A stretch of 64,000 nucleotides of DNA from Brevundimonas naejangsanensis DSM 23858 (lineage in GTDB: Bacteria; Pseudomonadota; Alphaproteobacteria; Caulobacterales; Caulobacteraceae): the NCBI RefSeq assembly GCF_000421705.1, contig NZ_ATXN01000002.1, forward strand, positions 682,001-746,000. Direction: 5' to 3'. Position 1 is the stretch's first letter; each line of letters begins with the position of its first letter. Positions 36,373 through 46,645 of this stretch are shown here, piece after piece. The position numbers were made by a program, and so were the translations under genes. The notes beneath the pieces were generated by a model. That model was not told where the DNA came from and ran no database searches. It saw only the letters and a list, made by a program, of their open reading frames with translations.

Positions 36373-37392
36373 TCAGATCTGGTCGTCGAACTTCTTGGCC
36401 AGATCTTCGATGTTTTCCGGCGGCCAGTTCGGCACATCCATGCCGAGGCTCAGGCTCATGGACGCCAGAACTTCCTTGATTTCGTTCAACGACTTGCGGC
36501 CGAAGTTCGGGGTGCGAAGCATTTCGCCCTCGGTCTTCTGGATCAGGTCGCCGATGTAGACGATGTTGTCGTTCTTCAGGCAGTTGGCCGAACGGACCGA
36601 CAGCTCCAGCTCGTCCACCTTCTTCAGCAGGGCCGGGTTGAAGGGCAGTTCGGGCTTGCCGTCCGACTGCTCGACAGCCTTGGTCGGCTCATCGAAGGTG
36701 ATGAAGATCTGCAGCTGGTCTTGCAGGATGCGCGCGGCGTAGGCCACGGCGTCAACCGGCGAGACGGCGCCGTTGGTTTCAACTTCCAGGATCAGCTTGT
36801 CGTAGTCCAGCGACTGGCCCTGACGGGTCGGCTCGACGCGATAAGCGACGCGCTTCACCGGCGAATACAGGGCGTCGACGGCGATCAGGCCGATCGGAGC
36901 GTCTTCCGGGCGGTTCAGTTCGGCGGCGACGTAGCCCTTGCCGTTCTGGACCGTCAGTTCCATGCGGACCGAAGCGCCGTCGTCCAGGGTGCAGATCACG
37001 TGATCCGGGTTCAGCACCTCGATATCGGCCGGCAGTTCGATCTGAGCCGCAGTCACCGGGCCGGGGCCCGTGGCGCGCAGGGTCATCCGCTTCGGACCTT
37101 CTGCGTGCATGCGCAGGGCCAATTGCTTGATGTTCAGAACGATGTCGACGACGTCCTCGCGAACGCCTTCCAGCGACGAGAACTCGTGAACAACGCCGTC
37201 GATCTGAATGGCCGTGACCGCCGCGCCTTGAAGCGAAGACAGCAGAACGCGACGAAGCGCGTTGCCGAGCGTCACACCGAAACCGCGCTCGAGAGGTTCG
37301 GCGATCAGACGCGCCTTGTGCTGCGGGTCAGACCCGCCCTCGACTTGCGGTTTCTCGGGACGGATCAGCTCTTGCCAGTTTCTTTCGATCAT
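36373..37392 (-). CDS. rpoA: RNA polymerase alpha subunit
   Basis: 339 residues. The N-terminal assembly domain has [32 protein letters not shown] and the C-terminal domain has [22 protein letters not shown] followed by [23 protein letters not shown], the helix-hairpin-helix surface that contacts UP elements and activators. Length and layout are normal. It follows rpsK by 88 bp within the alpha operon. Confidence 0.98.
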   Translation of the reverse strand: MIERNWQELIRPEKPQVEGGSDPQHKARLIAEPLERGFGVTLGNALRRVLLSSLQGAAVTAIQIDGVVHEFSSLEGVREDVVDIVLNIKQLALRMHAEGPKRMTLRATGPGPVTAAQIELPADIEVLNPDHVICTLDDGASVRMELTVQNGKGYVAAELNRPEDAPIGLIAVDALYSPVKRVAYRVEPTRQGQSLDYDKLILEVETNGAVSPVDAVAYAARILQDQLQIFITFDEPTKAVEQSDGKPELPFNPALLKKVDELELSVRSANCLKNDNIVYIGDLIQKTEGEMLRTPNFGRKSLNEIKEVLASMSLSLGMDVPNWPPENIEDLAKKFDDQI

Positions 37393-37480
37393 AAAGTCCC
37401 TCGAACGGGTTTCGACGGCTCCGTGTCCTCACGTTCAGGACAACAGGAGCCGCCGGGAGAAGGGGTAGGCGGCGTGAACC

Positions 37481-37870
37481 TTAGACGCGACGGCGCTTGG
37501 GCGGACGGCAGCCGTTGTGCGGCATCGGCGTCACGTCGCGGATGGTCGTGATCGTCATGCCGACGGCCTGCAGGGCGCGCAGGGCCGACTCACGGCCCGA
37601 ACCCGGACCCGAGACGTTCACTTCCAGCGTCTTGACGCCGTGCTCGGCGGCCTTCTTGCCAGCGTCTTCCGCAGCCATCTGAGCGGCGTACGGCGTCGAC
37701 TTGCGCGAGCCCTTGAAGCCCATGTGGCCGGCCGACGACCAGGAAATCGCGTTCCCTTGAGCGTCGGTGATGGTCACCATGGTGTTGTTGAACGAAGCAT
37801 TCACGTGGGCGACGCCCGAGGTGATGTTCTTACGTTCGCGGCGCTTAACGCGACCCGGTTCCTTAGCCAT
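37481..37870 (-). CDS. rpsK: 30S ribosomal protein S11
   Basis: 129 residues with [30 protein letters not shown] and the conserved end [18 protein letters not shown]. Platform protein binding the 690 loop of 16S rRNA. It lies 16 bp after rpsM and 88 bp ahead of rpoA. Confidence 0.98.
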   Translation of the reverse strand: MAKEPGRVKRRERKNITSGVAHVNASFNNTMVTITDAQGNAISWSSAGHMGFKGSRKSTPYAAQMAAEDAGKKAAEHGVKTLEVNVSGPGSGRESALRALQAVGMTITTIRDVTPMPHNGCRPPKRRRV

Positions 37871-37886
37871 CGGTCAGGCCTCTCTC

Positions 37887-38255
37887 TTACTTCTTCTTGC
37901 CGGCGATCGGCTTGGCCGGACCCTTGCGGGTGCGAGCGTTGGTGTGAGTGCGCTGGCCGCGGACCGGCAAGCCCTTACGGTGACGCAGGCCGCGATAGCA
38001 GGCCAGGTCCATCAGACGCTTGATGTTCATCGACGTCTCGCGACGCAGGTCGCCTTCGACAGTGTAGTCGCGGTCGATGGCTTCGCGGATCTGCAGAATC
38101 TCCGCGTCGGTCAGCTGGTTCACGCGGCGAGCCGGCTCAATGCCGATCTTGGCCGTGATCTCCTTGGCGTTATGCGCGCCAATGCCGTGGATGTACTGAA
38201 GCGCGATTTCAACGCGCTTGTTGGTCGGAATGTTGACGCCTGCGATACGGGCCAC
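37887..38255 (-). CDS. rpsM: 30S ribosomal protein S13
   Basis: 122 residues beginning [19 protein letters not shown] and ending in the basic tail [22 protein letters not shown] chose the GTG at 38255 because TTGGAG lies six bases upstream and family members start at this point. A TTG four codons earlier overlaps that binding site. It follows a TonB-like gene rather than the usual adk, map, infA or rpmJ. Confidence 0.96.
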   Translation of the reverse strand: MARIAGVNIPTNKRVEIALQYIHGIGAHNAKEITAKIGIEPARRVNQLTDAEILQIREAIDRDYTVEGDLRRETSMNIKRLMDLACYRGLRHRKGLPVRGQRTHTNARTRKGPAKPIAGKKK

Positions 38256-38396
38256 GAAATTCTCCAAGTACGCGTTAATCAGACGCAGAAACCGCTCCGG
38301 TCAACAGACCAGGAGCGTGTACGCCCTTCGCGGAAGTCCGCCCTTATACAGGGGATTCCCGATGCGTCAACGGGCAAGCGCCGTGAGCAGGATGGT

Positions 38397-39089
38397 TCAG
38401 GGCCATTCGACCCCCACCCGGACCTCTCGACCATCAATCGGCGCTCCGTTCTGCGTCGGAGGACGAAAGCGGAAATATCGCGAGGCCGCAAGGGCCGCCT
38501 GACCGAATCCCATCCCCGGCGGCGTTTCGTCCACCAGGCGGCAGTCGCTCAGGGTGGTGTCCAGCCGAACCCGACAGGCCAGTGTCGCCTGCCCGCCCCT
38601 CCGCTGGCGGAAGGCTTCGCGCGGATGCAGGGCCCGCAGTTCGCCCACCGTCGGGCCGCGAATGATGCGCGGCGGGCCGTCGCCCTCGCCGGGGCCGACG
38701 CCGGAACCGCTGCCGCCGCCGCTGCCCGTCCCCTGCCCGCCCTGGCCCTGACCCGGCGTCGGACCGGGCTCTGGCGCCGCGCCGAGGACCAGTGGCTGTT
38801 CATGAGCGGGACGCGGGGGCGCGACGACTTCGGGCGGAGGCGGCGCCGGACGCGGTCGCGGGGGACGCACGCTTGAGGCGGCGGCGGGCGCTCCGCCCCC
38901 TTGCGTGACCGCCGGTTCCGCAGGCGGGGGCGGAGGCGGCTCGGGACGTTCAAACGGAATCAGGTCGACAATGATAAGCGGCGGCGGCGCGTCCAGGGTC
39001 GTCTCGGGCCGCCCTACGCCCAAAAGCACAAAGGCGCCGAGGTGCAGAAGAGCCACAAGCCCCGCCGCGCCCCAGCGCCATTGTTTCAT
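38397..39089 (-). CDS. TonB-like energy-transducer protein inside the ribosomal operon
   Basis: About 230 residues. One N-terminal membrane helix (GAAGLVALLHLGAFVLLGV) is followed by a Pro-rich spacer (PFERPEPPPPPPAEPAV), a Gly/Ser run (GQGGQGTGSGGGSGSGVG) and a C-terminal TonB-like domain (GGQATLACRVRLDTTLSDCRLVDETP ... ASRYFRFRPP). TonB proteins span the periplasm and energise outer-membrane receptors. I prefer the ATG at 39089 (MKQWRWGAAG); a GTG at 39119 is also open. It sits between adk and rpsM, 84 bp and 141 bp away, on the same strand. No exbB or exbD lies beside it, so it may be an accessory TonB. Confidence 0.8.
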   Translation of the reverse strand: MKQWRWGAAGLVALLHLGAFVLLGVGRPETTLDAPPPLIIVDLIPFERPEPPPPPPAEPAVTQGGGAPAAASSVRPPRPRPAPPPPEVVAPPRPAHEQPLVLGAAPEPGPTPGQGQGGQGTGSGGGSGSGVGPGEGDGPPRIIRGPTVGELRALHPREAFRQRRGGQATLACRVRLDTTLSDCRLVDETPPGMGFGQAALAASRYFRFRPPTQNGAPIDGREVRVGVEWP

Positions 39090-39173
39090 TCGTTCCGGTC
39101 GCAACCGCCTCTCCCGCACAGGCTTCCGAACGCTAACGCTTCAGAAGTCGAGGAGATCAGACCGCGCGTTCGA

Positions 39174-39737
39174 TCAGGCGTCCAGCGCCGCGTCGATAGC
39201 GGCGGCCACGGCGGCGATATCGCCCATGCCGTCCACCTCGGTCAGCTTGCCCTGGCCTTCATAGTAGGGAAGCAGCGGCGCGGTCTGGCGGTTGTAGACG
39301 GCCAGACGGTCCTTGAAGGTCTCGGGATTGTCGTCTGCACGGCCCTGTTCGGCGAACCGCTTGCCGATCCGATCCGTCAGGGCGGCGTCGTCCACCTTCA
39401 GGCGGATGACGCTGTCGATCTTGGCGCCGCGCTTGGCCAGCATGGCGTCCAATGCTTCAGCCTGAGCCACCGTGCGGGGGAAGCCGTCAAAGATGGCGCC
39501 GCCGGCGGCCTCGGCCTCCGGCAGACGGGCTTCGATCAGGGCGATGACGATCTCGTCGGTAACGAGGTCGCCGCGCGCCAGCACGTCCTTGACCTTCAGC
39601 CCCAGCTCGGAGCCGGAAGCGATCGCCGCGCGCAGCATGTCGCCGGTCGAGAGCTGGACCATGCCCCGCCCCTCGACCAGCCGCTTGGCCTGGGTGCCCT
39701 TGCCGGCCGCAGGCGGCCCGAACAGGATCAGGTTCAT
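39174..39737 (-). CDS. adk: Adenylate kinase
   Basis: 187 residues: P-loop GPPAAGKGTQ (residues 6-15), IFDGFPRTVAQAEALD, and a short LID region without zinc-binding cysteines, as in the short bacterial type. Interconverts ATP+AMP and ADP. It follows secY by 24 bp, the normal neighbour in the spc operon. Confidence 0.96.
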   Translation of the reverse strand: MNLILFGPPAAGKGTQAKRLVEGRGMVQLSTGDMLRAAIASGSELGLKVKDVLARGDLVTDEIVIALIEARLPEAEAAGGAIFDGFPRTVAQAEALDAMLAKRGAKIDSVIRLKVDDAALTDRIGKRFAEQGRADDNPETFKDRLAVYNRQTAPLLPYYEGQGKLTEVDGMGDIAAVAAAIDAALDA

Positions 39738-39761
39738 TATGTCTTCGGGCCCCCTACCCGA

Positions 39762-41138
39762 TCAGCGACGGGCAGGAGCGGAACCGCCCCGGCCACGGCC
39801 GCGCAACTTGGCCTTCTTGATCAGCCCCTCATACTGGTGAGCCAGCAGGTGCGACTGAATCTGGGCGACAGTGTCCATCGTCACCGAGACCACGATCAAG
39901 ATAGACGTTCCGCCAAAGTACAGGCTGTTCCCCAGGCTGCTGACCAGGAACTCCGGCAGCAGACAGACGGCGGTGATATAGGCGGCGCCGATCACCGTCA
40001 GGCGCGTCAGGACATAGTCCAGATACTCGGCCGTGCGCTTGCCCGGACGGATGCCCGGCAGGAAGCCGCCGTACTTGCGCAGGTTCTCGGCCGTGTCCTC
40101 GGGGTTGAAGGTGATCGAGGTGTAGAAGAAGCAGAAGAAGATGATCAGGACGGCGTACAGCACCATGAAGACGGGCTTGCCGTGCGTCAGCTGCGCCGTC
40201 ACCAGCGGCAGCCAACTCATCCATTCCGGCAGATTCGCGTTCGCCGTGAACTGAGCCACCGTCGTCGGCAGCATCAGCAGCGACGAAGCGAAGATGGCCG
40301 GGATCACGCCTGCGGTGTTGACCTTCAGCGGCAGGAAGCTGCGCTCGCCGCCGGTCATGCGGTTGCCTTCCTGGCGCTTCGGATACTGGATCAGAAGACG
40401 GCGCTGGGCGCGCTCCATAAAGACGATGAAGACGATGACCGCCACCGCCATGATGGCGATGAAGAACAGGGTGAAGGCCGACATCTGACCCTGCTGGGCC
40501 AGGCCCAGCATCCGCGCCACCGTCGACGGCAGAACCGCCACGATGCCCGCGAAGATGATCAGGGAGATGCCGTTGCCGACGCCGCGCGCCGTCACCTGCT
40601 CGCCCAGCCACATCAGGAACATGGTGCCGCCGGTCAGGACGGTGACCGTCGAAATGATGAAGAACAGACCGGGCTGGTCGATCAGGCCGGGCTGGGCGTT
40701 CAGGCCCACCGCGATGCCGAAGGACTGGGCCAGGGCCAGGAACACCGTCAGATAGCGAGTGTACTGGTTCAGCTGCTTGCGACCCGACTCGCCGCCTTCC
40801 TTCTTCAGCTTCTCCCACGGCGGATAGACCGCGCCCATCAGCTGGACGATGATCGACGCCGAGATGTAGGGCATCACGTTCAGAGCGAACACGGCCATGC
40901 GCTCGACAGCGCCGCCCGAGAACATGTTGAACATGTCCAGGATGCCGCGTTGGCCATCCGGATTCTGGAAGAAGGCCAGGAAGGCCTCGCCATTGATCCC
41001 AGGGATCGGAACATAGGTGCCGATCCGATAGACCAGCAGCGCGCCCAGCGTGAACAGCAGGCGCTTGTGCAGCTCGGTCGCTTTCGCGAACGAGCCGATG
41101 TTCATATTGGCAGCAAGTTGTTCAGCGGCCGAAGCCAT
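39762..41138 (-). CDS. secY: Preprotein translocase subunit SecY
   Basis: 458 residues with ten predicted membrane helices. It contains the SecY signatures RIGTYVPIPGINGEAF and, after the plug region, FNMFSGGAVERMAVFALNVMPYISASIIVQLM; further on GNRMTGGERSFLPLKVNTAGVIPAIFASSLL and KYGGFLPGIRPGKRTAEYLDYVL. It forms the protein-conducting channel of the inner membrane. The gap to rplO upstream (159 bp) is larger than usual and holds an inverted-repeat element. Confidence 0.98.
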   Translation of the reverse strand: MASAAEQLAANMNIGSFAKATELHKRLLFTLGALLVYRIGTYVPIPGINGEAFLAFFQNPDGQRGILDMFNMFSGGAVERMAVFALNVMPYISASIIVQLMGAVYPPWEKLKKEGGESGRKQLNQYTRYLTVFLALAQSFGIAVGLNAQPGLIDQPGLFFIISTVTVLTGGTMFLMWLGEQVTARGVGNGISLIIFAGIVAVLPSTVARMLGLAQQGQMSAFTLFFIAIMAVAVIVFIVFMERAQRRLLIQYPKRQEGNRMTGGERSFLPLKVNTAGVIPAIFASSLLMLPTTVAQFTANANLPEWMSWLPLVTAQLTHGKPVFMVLYAVLIIFFCFFYTSITFNPEDTAENLRKYGGFLPGIRPGKRTAEYLDYVLTRLTVIGAAYITAVCLLPEFLVSSLGNSLYFGGTSILIVVSVTMDTVAQIQSHLLAHQYEGLIKKAKLRGRGRGGSAPARR

Positions 41139-41189
41139 CAGGCGCTCCCCACACGGTCACCATTAGTCATGCCCGTGCTCAGATAGGCG

Positions 41190-41290
41190 GAAAGCGGCGC
41201 TCTTGCGAGGGCCGCTTTCGGAAAATCGTCATCCCGTTCCGGACCTTCCCGGCGAAGGCGCGAGAGTCGCGCCCCCGTCGGGATGACGAT
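41190..41290. repeat. Hairpins between rplO and secY, including a GTCATCC-family element
   Basis: Two structures fill the gap. A hairpin GAAAGCGGC (41190-41198) pairs with GCCGCTTTC (41211-41219). Then ATCGTCATCCCG (41225-41236) pairs perfectly with CGGGATGACGAT (41279-41290) around an internal CGCGAGAGTCGCG. The second has the same ends as the pccA-mutA element. It may affect expression of secY downstream but no T-run follows it. Confidence 0.7.
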
Positions 41291-41297
41291 ATCGGAT

Positions 41298-41891
41298 TTA
41301 GGCCTTGGCCGCGGCGCGCTTGGCGCGAGCCGAGATCTTGTTGGCGTCGCCCAGCGGAGCCTTCGGCGCCGGGGCCTTGCCGCGAGCCGCATTGCGCTTC
41401 TCGAGACGGGCCGCAGCCTTGGCTTCAGCTTCGATGCGCTCCTGCTTGACCGAACCGCCGGCGGCTTCCACCGCCTTGATGGCGCCGGCCGAGGCCGACC
41501 AGACCACCAGGTTCAGCTTGGCCTTCAGTTCACCTTCGCCCAGCACGCGCACGCCGTCCTTGACGCGGCGGATCACGCCGGCGGCGACCAGGGCCGCGCC
41601 GTTGATCTCGGCCTTGGCGTCCAGCTTGCCGCCGTCGATGGCCTCTTGCAGGCGCCACAGGTTGACTTCAGCCAGCTTCGGCGCGTTCGGCACGTTAAAG
41701 CCGCGCTTCGGCATACGCATGTACAGCGGCATCTGGCCGCCTTCGAAGCCGACCTTGCCGCCGCCCGAACGCGAGTTCTGGCCCTTGACGCCGCGACCAG
41801 CGGTCTTGCCCTTGCCCGAGCCCGGGCCACGGCCGACGCGCATGCGCTTCTTGGTTGCGCCTTCGTTGTCGCGGATTTCGTTCAGTTTCAT
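41298..41891 (-). CDS. rplO: 50S ribosomal protein L15
   Basis: 197 residues. The core [38 protein letters not shown] and [15 protein letters not shown] is typical L15. It is longer than the roughly 145-residue E. coli protein because of an Ala/Lys-rich C-terminal extension ([36 protein letters not shown]), as seen in related alphaproteobacteria. Confidence 0.96.
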   Translation of the reverse strand: MKLNEIRDNEGATKKRMRVGRGPGSGKGKTAGRGVKGQNSRSGGGKVGFEGGQMPLYMRMPKRGFNVPNAPKLAEVNLWRLQEAIDGGKLDAKAEINGAALVAAGVIRRVKDGVRVLGEGELKAKLNLVVWSASAGAIKAVEAAGGSVKQERIEAEAKAAARLEKRNAARGKAPAPKAPLGDANKISARAKRAAAKA

Positions 41892-41959
41892 TGCCTGATC
41901 CTTTCGGGTTCTAGCGCCAGGTCCGCTAGGCGGTCCTGACTCGGCGTTGTAAAAATGAA

Positions 41960-42044
41960 GGGTCGCTGATTAAGCGACCCGCGTCTGCATCGCAAGATGC
42001 TTCTTCACAAAGCGAAACGCCCTCCCCCGCGAACGGGAGAGGGC
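41960..42044. repeat. Two hairpins between rpmD and rplO
   Basis: GGGTCGCT (41960-41967) pairs with AGCGACCC (41973-41980). Downstream on the minus strand follows TTCATTTTTACA, so it resembles a weak intrinsic terminator or attenuator. CGCCCTCCCCCG (42019-42030) pairs with CGGGAGAGGGCG (42033-42044), related to the CCCTCTCCC family. Both lie in a 161-bp gap inside an otherwise tight operon. Confidence 0.65.
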
Positions 42045-42052
42045 GAAGCGTC

Positions 42053-42247
42053 TTATTTCTCGACCACTTCCACCATGTGGGCGACCTTGGCGATCATCCC
42101 ACGGACGGAGGGGGTGTCTTCCAGGGTCGACTCACGGCCGATCTGGTTGAGACCCAGGCCCACCAGGGTGGCGCGCTGATCGCCCTTGCGGCGGATCGGG
42201 CTCGCCGTCTGACGGACGGTCACAGTCTTCTTTTCGGTCTTGGCCAT
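42053..42247 (-). CDS. rpmD: 50S ribosomal protein L30
   Basis: 64 residues with [51 protein letters not shown], the whole conserved L30 core. It begins 3 bp after the stop of rpsE. Confidence 0.95.
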   Translation of the reverse strand: MAKTEKKTVTVRQTASPIRRKGDQRATLVGLGLNQIGRESTLEDTPSVRGMIAKVAHMVEVVEK

Positions 42248-42250
42248 CTA

Positions 42251-42850
42251 TCAGCCCTCCACGGCTTCCGGCGCCGAAGCGCCGTCATTGCGGCGGCCCA
42301 TCAGGTCGGACACCTTCTTGCCCCGCTTGGAGGCGATCTGGCGCGGCGACGACTGGACCTTCAGAGCTTCGAAGGTGGCGCGGATCATGTTGTAGGGGTT
42401 CGACGAGCCGGTCGACTTGCCCACGACGTCCTGGACGCCGAGGGTTTCGAGGACTGCACGCATCGGACCGCCCGCGATGACGCCGGTGCCCGGAGGCGCC
42501 GCACGCATCATGATCTTGCCAGCGCCCCAACGGCCGTTGCCGTCGTGGTGCAGGGTGCGGTTCTCGCGCAGCGGAACCTTGATCATGGTCTTCTTCGCTT
42601 CTTCGGTCGCCTTGCGGATGGCTTCCGGCACTTCGCGCGCCTTGCCATGACCGAAGCCGACGCGGCCCTTGCCGTCGCCGACGACCATCAGGGCCGCGAA
42701 CGAGAACCGGCGGCCGCCTTTGACGGTGGCGGCGACGCGGTTGATGTGCACCAGCTTCTCGACGATGTCCGAATCCGGACCATCAACGGGAGCGTTGCGG
42801 TTGTCGCGACGGTTGCGGTCGCCGCCGCCGCGTTGGGGTTCACGAGCCAT
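42251..42850 (-). CDS. rpsE: 30S ribosomal protein S5
   Basis: 199 residues with [45 protein letters not shown] and [41 protein letters not shown]. It guards the mRNA channel and decoding fidelity. Charged extensions at both ends make it longer than in E. coli. Confidence 0.97.
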   Translation of the reverse strand: MAREPQRGGGDRNRRDNRNAPVDGPDSDIVEKLVHINRVAATVKGGRRFSFAALMVVGDGKGRVGFGHGKAREVPEAIRKATEEAKKTMIKVPLRENRTLHHDGNGRWGAGKIMMRAAPPGTGVIAGGPMRAVLETLGVQDVVGKSTGSSNPYNMIRATFEALKVQSSPRQIASKRGKKVSDLMGRRNDGASAPEAVEG

Positions 42851-42863
42851 GCTTGCCGTTCCC

Positions 42864-43220
42864 TTAGAAGTTCAGGCCGGCTTCGCGCGCGGCTTCCGCC
42901 AGCGCCTTGACCCGGCCGTGATAGATGTAGCCGCCACGATCGAAGACGACGTCGGTGACGCCCTTCTCGATGGCGCGCTCGGCGATCAGCTTGCCGATCT
43001 TGGCAGCGGCTGCGACGTCCGAACCCTTGGACCCCTTGCCGCCTTCCAGCGACGAGGCGGAGGCCACCGTGACGCCCTGGGCGTCGTCGATGATCTGGGC
43101 CGAGATGTTCTTGTCCGACCGGTGAACCGACAGACGCAGGCGACCGTTGGCGACAGCCTTCAGGCGGCGGCGAGTGCGCTCGGCGCGGCGCTTGGCTTGT
43201 TGTTGAAGAGAGAGAGCCAT
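42864..43220 (-). CDS. rplR: 50S ribosomal protein L18
   Basis: 118 residues; [29 protein letters not shown] and [26 protein letters not shown] are the 5S rRNA-binding core. It lies 3 bp after rplF and 13 bp ahead of rpsE. Confidence 0.97.
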   Translation of the reverse strand: MALSLQQQAKRRAERTRRRLKAVANGRLRLSVHRSDKNISAQIIDDAQGVTVASASSLEGGKGSKGSDVAAAAKIGKLIAERAIEKGVTDVVFDRGGYIYHGRVKALAEAAREAGLNF

Positions 43221-43223
43221 GAC

Positions 43224-43757
43224 TTACTTCTTCTTGCCTTCCTTGCGCCGGACGAATTCGCCCTGATAGCGCACGCCCTTGCCCTTATACGGCTCCGGCG
43301 GACGCATCTTGCGGATGACTGCGGCGATTTCACCAACGACCTGCTTGTCGGCGCCCGAGATCTTGATCTCGGTCTGCTTCGGAACAGCGAAGGTGACGCC
43401 TTCCGGCGGAGCGATGTCGACGTCGTGCGAGAAGCCGAGCTGCAGCGAGAGATCCTTGCCCTTCAGGGCGGCGCGGTAACCGACGCCGACCAGTTCCAGG
43501 GTCTTCTCGAAGCCGTCGGTCACGCCGGTCACCATGTTGGCGACCAGGGTGCGCGACAGGCCCCACATGGCCTTGGCGCGCTGCGTGTCCGAACGCGGGG
43601 TCAGCGACAGTTCGTCGCCTTCCTGCTTGACTTCGATCTCTTCGGCGACGGTCCAGGAGCGTTCGCCCTTCGGACCCTTCACGGTGATGTCCTGGCCGTT
43701 GAGCGTGACGGTCACGCCCTTCGGCACAGCGATGGTTTTCTTGCCGATACGAGACAT
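43224..43757 (-). CDS. rplF: 50S ribosomal protein L6
   Basis: 177 residues with [32 protein letters not shown] and the C-terminal [24 protein letters not shown], the conserved GTPase-centre-binding region. Start 1 bp after rpsH. Confidence 0.97.
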   Translation of the reverse strand: MSRIGKKTIAVPKGVTVTLNGQDITVKGPKGERSWTVAEEIEVKQEGDELSLTPRSDTQRAKAMWGLSRTLVANMVTGVTDGFEKTLELVGVGYRAALKGKDLSLQLGFSHDVDIAPPEGVTFAVPKQTEIKISGADKQVVGEIAAVIRKMRPPEPYKGKGVRYQGEFVRRKEGKKK

Positions 43758-43758
43758 A

Positions 43759-44157
43759 TCAGTAGACCCTGCAGAGGACTTCGCCGCCGACGTTAGCGTC
43801 GCGGGCGGCGGCGTCGGACATGACGCCCTTCGAAGTCGAAAGGATCGAGATGCCGAGGCCGTTCTTGACCGGCTTCAGATCGCCGATGGCCGAATAGACG
43901 CGACGGCCGGGTTTCGACACGCGGGCGATCTCGGCGATCACCGGCTGGCCGTCGAAGTATTTCAGCTCGATCTCGAACTGCGGGAATTCGCCGGGGTTCT
44001 GAACCAGCGAATAGCCGCGGATGTAGCCCTCGTCCTGCAGCACGTCCAGGACGCGCTGGCGCAGGCGGGAAGCCGGGGTGAGCACCGACGAACGCTTGCG
44101 GGTGGCCGCGTTCTTGATGCGAGCGATCATGTCGCTCAGGGGATCGTTGATCATCAT
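43759..44157 (-). CDS. rpsH: 30S ribosomal protein S8
   Basis: 132 residues beginning [22 protein letters not shown] and ending [25 protein letters not shown]. It binds 16S rRNA helix 21 and in many bacteria represses the spc operon. Either of the first two adjacent ATGs may be used. Confidence 0.97.
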   Translation of the reverse strand: MMINDPLSDMIARIKNAATRKRSSVLTPASRLRQRVLDVLQDEGYIRGYSLVQNPGEFPQFEIELKYFDGQPVIAEIARVSKPGRRVYSAIGDLKPVKNGLGISILSTSKGVMSDAAARDANVGGEVLCRVY

Positions 44158-44172
44158 GTCTGTTCGCTCCCC

Positions 44173-44478
44173 TTACCAGCTCGACTTCGTCAGGCCGGGG
44201 ATCTGACCCATGTTGCCCAGCTCACGCAGGGCGACACGGCTCATCTTGAGCTTGCGGTAATAAGCCCGCGGACGACCCGTCACTTCGCAACGGTTGCGAA
44301 TGCGGCTCGGAGCCGAGTTGCGCGGCAGGGCCGCCAGCTTCAGGCGCGCGTCGAAACGCTCCTCAAGCGGCAGGCTCTCGTCGTTGGCGATAGCCTTCAG
44401 GGCGTCCCGCTTCGCGGCATACTTCGCAACCAGGGCCTTGACGGCTTCGTTGCGGTTTACGGCGCTTTTCTTAGCCAT
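44173..44478 (-). CDS. rpsN: 30S ribosomal protein S14, zinc-free type
   Basis: 101 residues ending [40 protein letters not shown]. The zinc-ribbon cysteines of the C+ type are missing, so it is the long, zinc-independent form usual in proteobacteria. Confidence 0.97.
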   Translation of the reverse strand: MAKKSAVNRNEAVKALVAKYAAKRDALKAIANDESLPLEERFDARLKLAALPRNSAPSRIRNRCEVTGRPRAYYRKLKMSRVALRELGNMGQIPGLTKSSW

Positions 44479-44497
44479 TGTTCTCTTCCCTTCCCGC

Positions 44498-45055
44498 TCA
44501 GTTCACGAACGGGAACTTGAACTCGGTGAGGAGAGCCTTGGCTTCCTCATCGGTCTTGGCCGTGGTGCAGACGATGATGTCCATGCCCCACATCTGGTCG
44601 ATCTGGTCGTAGTTGATCTCGGGGAACACGATGTGCTCCTTCAGACCCGTGGCGTAGTTGCCGCGACCGTCGAACGAGGTGCCCTTCAGGCCACGGAAGT
44701 CCTTCACGCGCGGCAGGGCGATCGTGATGAAGCGGTCCAGGAACTCGTACATCTGGGCGCCACGCAGGGTGACCTTCCCGCCGATGATCATGCCTTCGCG
44801 CAGCTTGAAGCCGGCGATGGAGTTACGAGCCTTGGTCGGCACGGCCTTCTGACCGGCGATGGCCGTCAGGTCCTTGAGGGCCGCAGTGGCCTTCTTGGAG
44901 TCCGCGACGGCTTCACCGATGCCCATGTTCAGGACGATCTTGTCCAGCTTGGGGATCTGCATCTCGTTCGTGTAGCCGAACTTTTCCTTCAGGGCGCCGC
45001 GGATGCGGTCCTGATAGTCGGTCTTGAGACGCGGCGTGTACTTGGTGTCGGCCAT
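44498..45055 (-). CDS. rplE: 50S ribosomal protein L5
   Basis: 185 residues: [66 protein letters not shown] and [19 protein letters not shown]. It contacts 5S rRNA. It shares a TGATG junction with rplX. Confidence 0.98.
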   Translation of the reverse strand: MADTKYTPRLKTDYQDRIRGALKEKFGYTNEMQIPKLDKIVLNMGIGEAVADSKKATAALKDLTAIAGQKAVPTKARNSIAGFKLREGMIIGGKVTLRGAQMYEFLDRFITIALPRVKDFRGLKGTSFDGRGNYATGLKEHIVFPEINYDQIDQMWGMDIIVCTTAKTDEEAKALLTEFKFPFVN

Positions 45056-45363
45056 CAGATGACGTCTCCCGTCGACTTGGCGAAGCGGACCTTCTTGTCC
45101 CCCTCGACCTTGAAGCCCACGCGGGTCGCCTTGCCGTTGGCGTCGGCGATCGCGACGTTCGACAGGTGAAGCGAGGCTTCCTTGTGCTTGATGCCGCCTT
45201 GCGGGTCAGCCTGGGTCGGGCGCGTGTGGCGCTGGACCATGTTGACGCCTTGCACGACGACGCGGTTCTCGGTCGGCAGGACCTGCAGCACCTGGCCGGT
45301 GCGGCCCTTGTCCTTGCCGGTCAGGACGACGACCTTGTCGCCCTTTTTGATCTTGGCGGCCAT
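45055..45363 (-). CDS. rplX: 50S ribosomal protein L24
   Basis: 102 residues; the KOW motif [29 protein letters not shown] is at the N-terminus, then [31 protein letters not shown]. An assembly-initiator protein. One base after rplN. Confidence 0.97.
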   Translation of the reverse strand: MAAKIKKGDKVVVLTGKDKGRTGQVLQVLPTENRVVVQGVNMVQRHTRPTQADPQGGIKHKEASLHLSNVAIADANGKATRVGFKVEGDKKVRFAKSTGDVI

Positions 45364-45364
45364 G

Positions 45365-45733
45365 TTACAGGACCTCCGGAGCCAGCGAGATGATCTTCAT
45401 GTGGTTCTTGGCGCGCAGCTCGCGCGGAACCGGGCCGAAGATACGGGTGCCGACAGGCTCGTTTTGCTTGTTGACGATGACGGCGGCCGACTTGTCGAAA
45501 CGGATGACAGAGCCGTCCTTGCGTTGGATGTCCTTAGCGGTGCGCACGACGATGGCGCGAACGACGTCGCCCTTCTTCACGCGGCCGCGCGGAATCGCTT
45601 CCTTCACCGAGGCGACGATGGTGTCGCCGATCGAGGCGTAGCGGCGCTTGGAGCCGCCCAACACCTTGATGCACATGACCCGGCGAGCGCCCGAGTTATC
45701 GGCGACCTCCAGGTTAGTTTGCATCTGGATCAT
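45365..45733 (-). CDS. rplN: 50S ribosomal protein L14
   Basis: 122 residues, [37 protein letters not shown] through [26 protein letters not shown], matching the full conserved protein with normal length. Confidence 0.98.
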   Translation of the reverse strand: MIQMQTNLEVADNSGARRVMCIKVLGGSKRRYASIGDTIVASVKEAIPRGRVKKGDVVRAIVVRTAKDIQRKDGSVIRFDKSAAVIVNKQNEPVGTRIFGPVPRELRAKNHMKIISLAPEVL

Positions 45734-45751
45734 GGGATCCGATCCTTCTTC

Positions 45752-45994
45752 TTACGAAGCCGAAGACGGGGAAATGATTTCCCAGCGCTTCAACTTGGAC
45801 TTGGGGGCGCATTCGATGATGCGCGCGATATCGCCGACTTTGAGAGCGTTAGCTTCATCGTGGGCGTGGTAGTTCTTGGACTTACGAACCGTCTTGCGGA
45901 GCAGCGGGTGCAGCAGGGTGCGCTCGACCTTCACGACGACGGTCTTGTCGCCCTTGTCGGAGACGACCACGCCTTCAAGAATGCGTTTGGGCAT
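45752..45994 (-). CDS. rpsQ: 30S ribosomal protein S17
   Basis: 80 residues from the ATG at 45994 ([34 protein letters not shown]), which has TAAGGAAA upstream; an earlier frame extension to 46018 overlaps rpmC and is not needed. OB-fold protein early in 30S assembly. Confidence 0.96.
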   Translation of the reverse strand: MPKRILEGVVVSDKGDKTVVVKVERTLLHPLLRKTVRKSKNYHAHDEANALKVGDIARIIECAPKSKLKRWEIISPSSAS

Positions 45995-46004
45995 CGGTGT
46001 TTCC

Positions 46005-46202
46005 TTACGAGGCCGCACGCTTCTCGCGCAGAAGCGTCGAGATGCGAGCGATGTCCTTGCGCACTTCCGAGACCCGGTGGGTCTTTTCCATCTGGCCGGT
46101 GGCGGCCTGGAAGCGCAGGTTGAACTGTTCCTTCTTGAGCTTCAGCAGCTCGTCGGACAGTTGGTCGACGGTTTGCGACCGGAGATCGGCGATCTTGGTC
46201 AT
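46005..46202 (-). CDS. rpmC: 50S ribosomal protein L29
   Basis: 65 residues with [58 protein letters not shown], the two-helix L29 at the tunnel exit. Starts in a TAATG junction with rplP. Confidence 0.96.
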   Translation of the reverse strand: MTKIADLRSQTVDQLSDELLKLKKEQFNLRFQAATGQMEKTHRVSEVRKDIARISTLLREKRAAS

Positions 46203-46639
46203 TAGGCGGCTTGCTCCGTAACGATGCCGGCGTCCAGGCGGGTGACCACCTTGGTGCGGATCGGCAGCTTGGCGGCGCCGAGGCGCAGCGCTTCACGAGC
46301 CACGTCGTCCGGCACGCCGTCGATTTCGAACATGATGCGGCCAGGAGCCACGCGAGCGGCCCAGTGGTCCACCGCGCCCTTGCCCTTACCCATCCGCACT
46401 TCGGCCGGCTTGCCGGAAACCGGCACGTCGGGGAAGATACGGATCCAGACGCGGCCCTGACGCTTCATCTGACGGGTGATCGCGCGGCGAGCCGCTTCGA
46501 TCTGACGCGCCGTGATGCGCTCCGGCTCGACGGCCTTCAGACCGTAGGAGCCGAAGTTCAGCGAGAAACCACCCTTGGACGAGCCGTGGATGCGGCCCTT
46601 GAAGGCCTTGCGGTATTTGGTCTTTTTCGGTTGCAACAT
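46202..46639 (-). CDS. rplP: 50S ribosomal protein L16
   Basis: 145 residues: [68 protein letters not shown] and [33 protein letters not shown]. It helps form the A-site region of the 50S subunit. It lies 6 bp after rpsC. Confidence 0.98.
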   Translation of the reverse strand: MLQPKKTKYRKAFKGRIHGSSKGGFSLNFGSYGLKAVEPERITARQIEAARRAITRQMKRQGRVWIRIFPDVPVSGKPAEVRMGKGKGAVDHWAARVAPGRIMFEIDGVPDDVAREALRLGAAKLPIRTKVVTRLDAGIVTEQAA

Positions 46640-46645
46640 GGCCTA

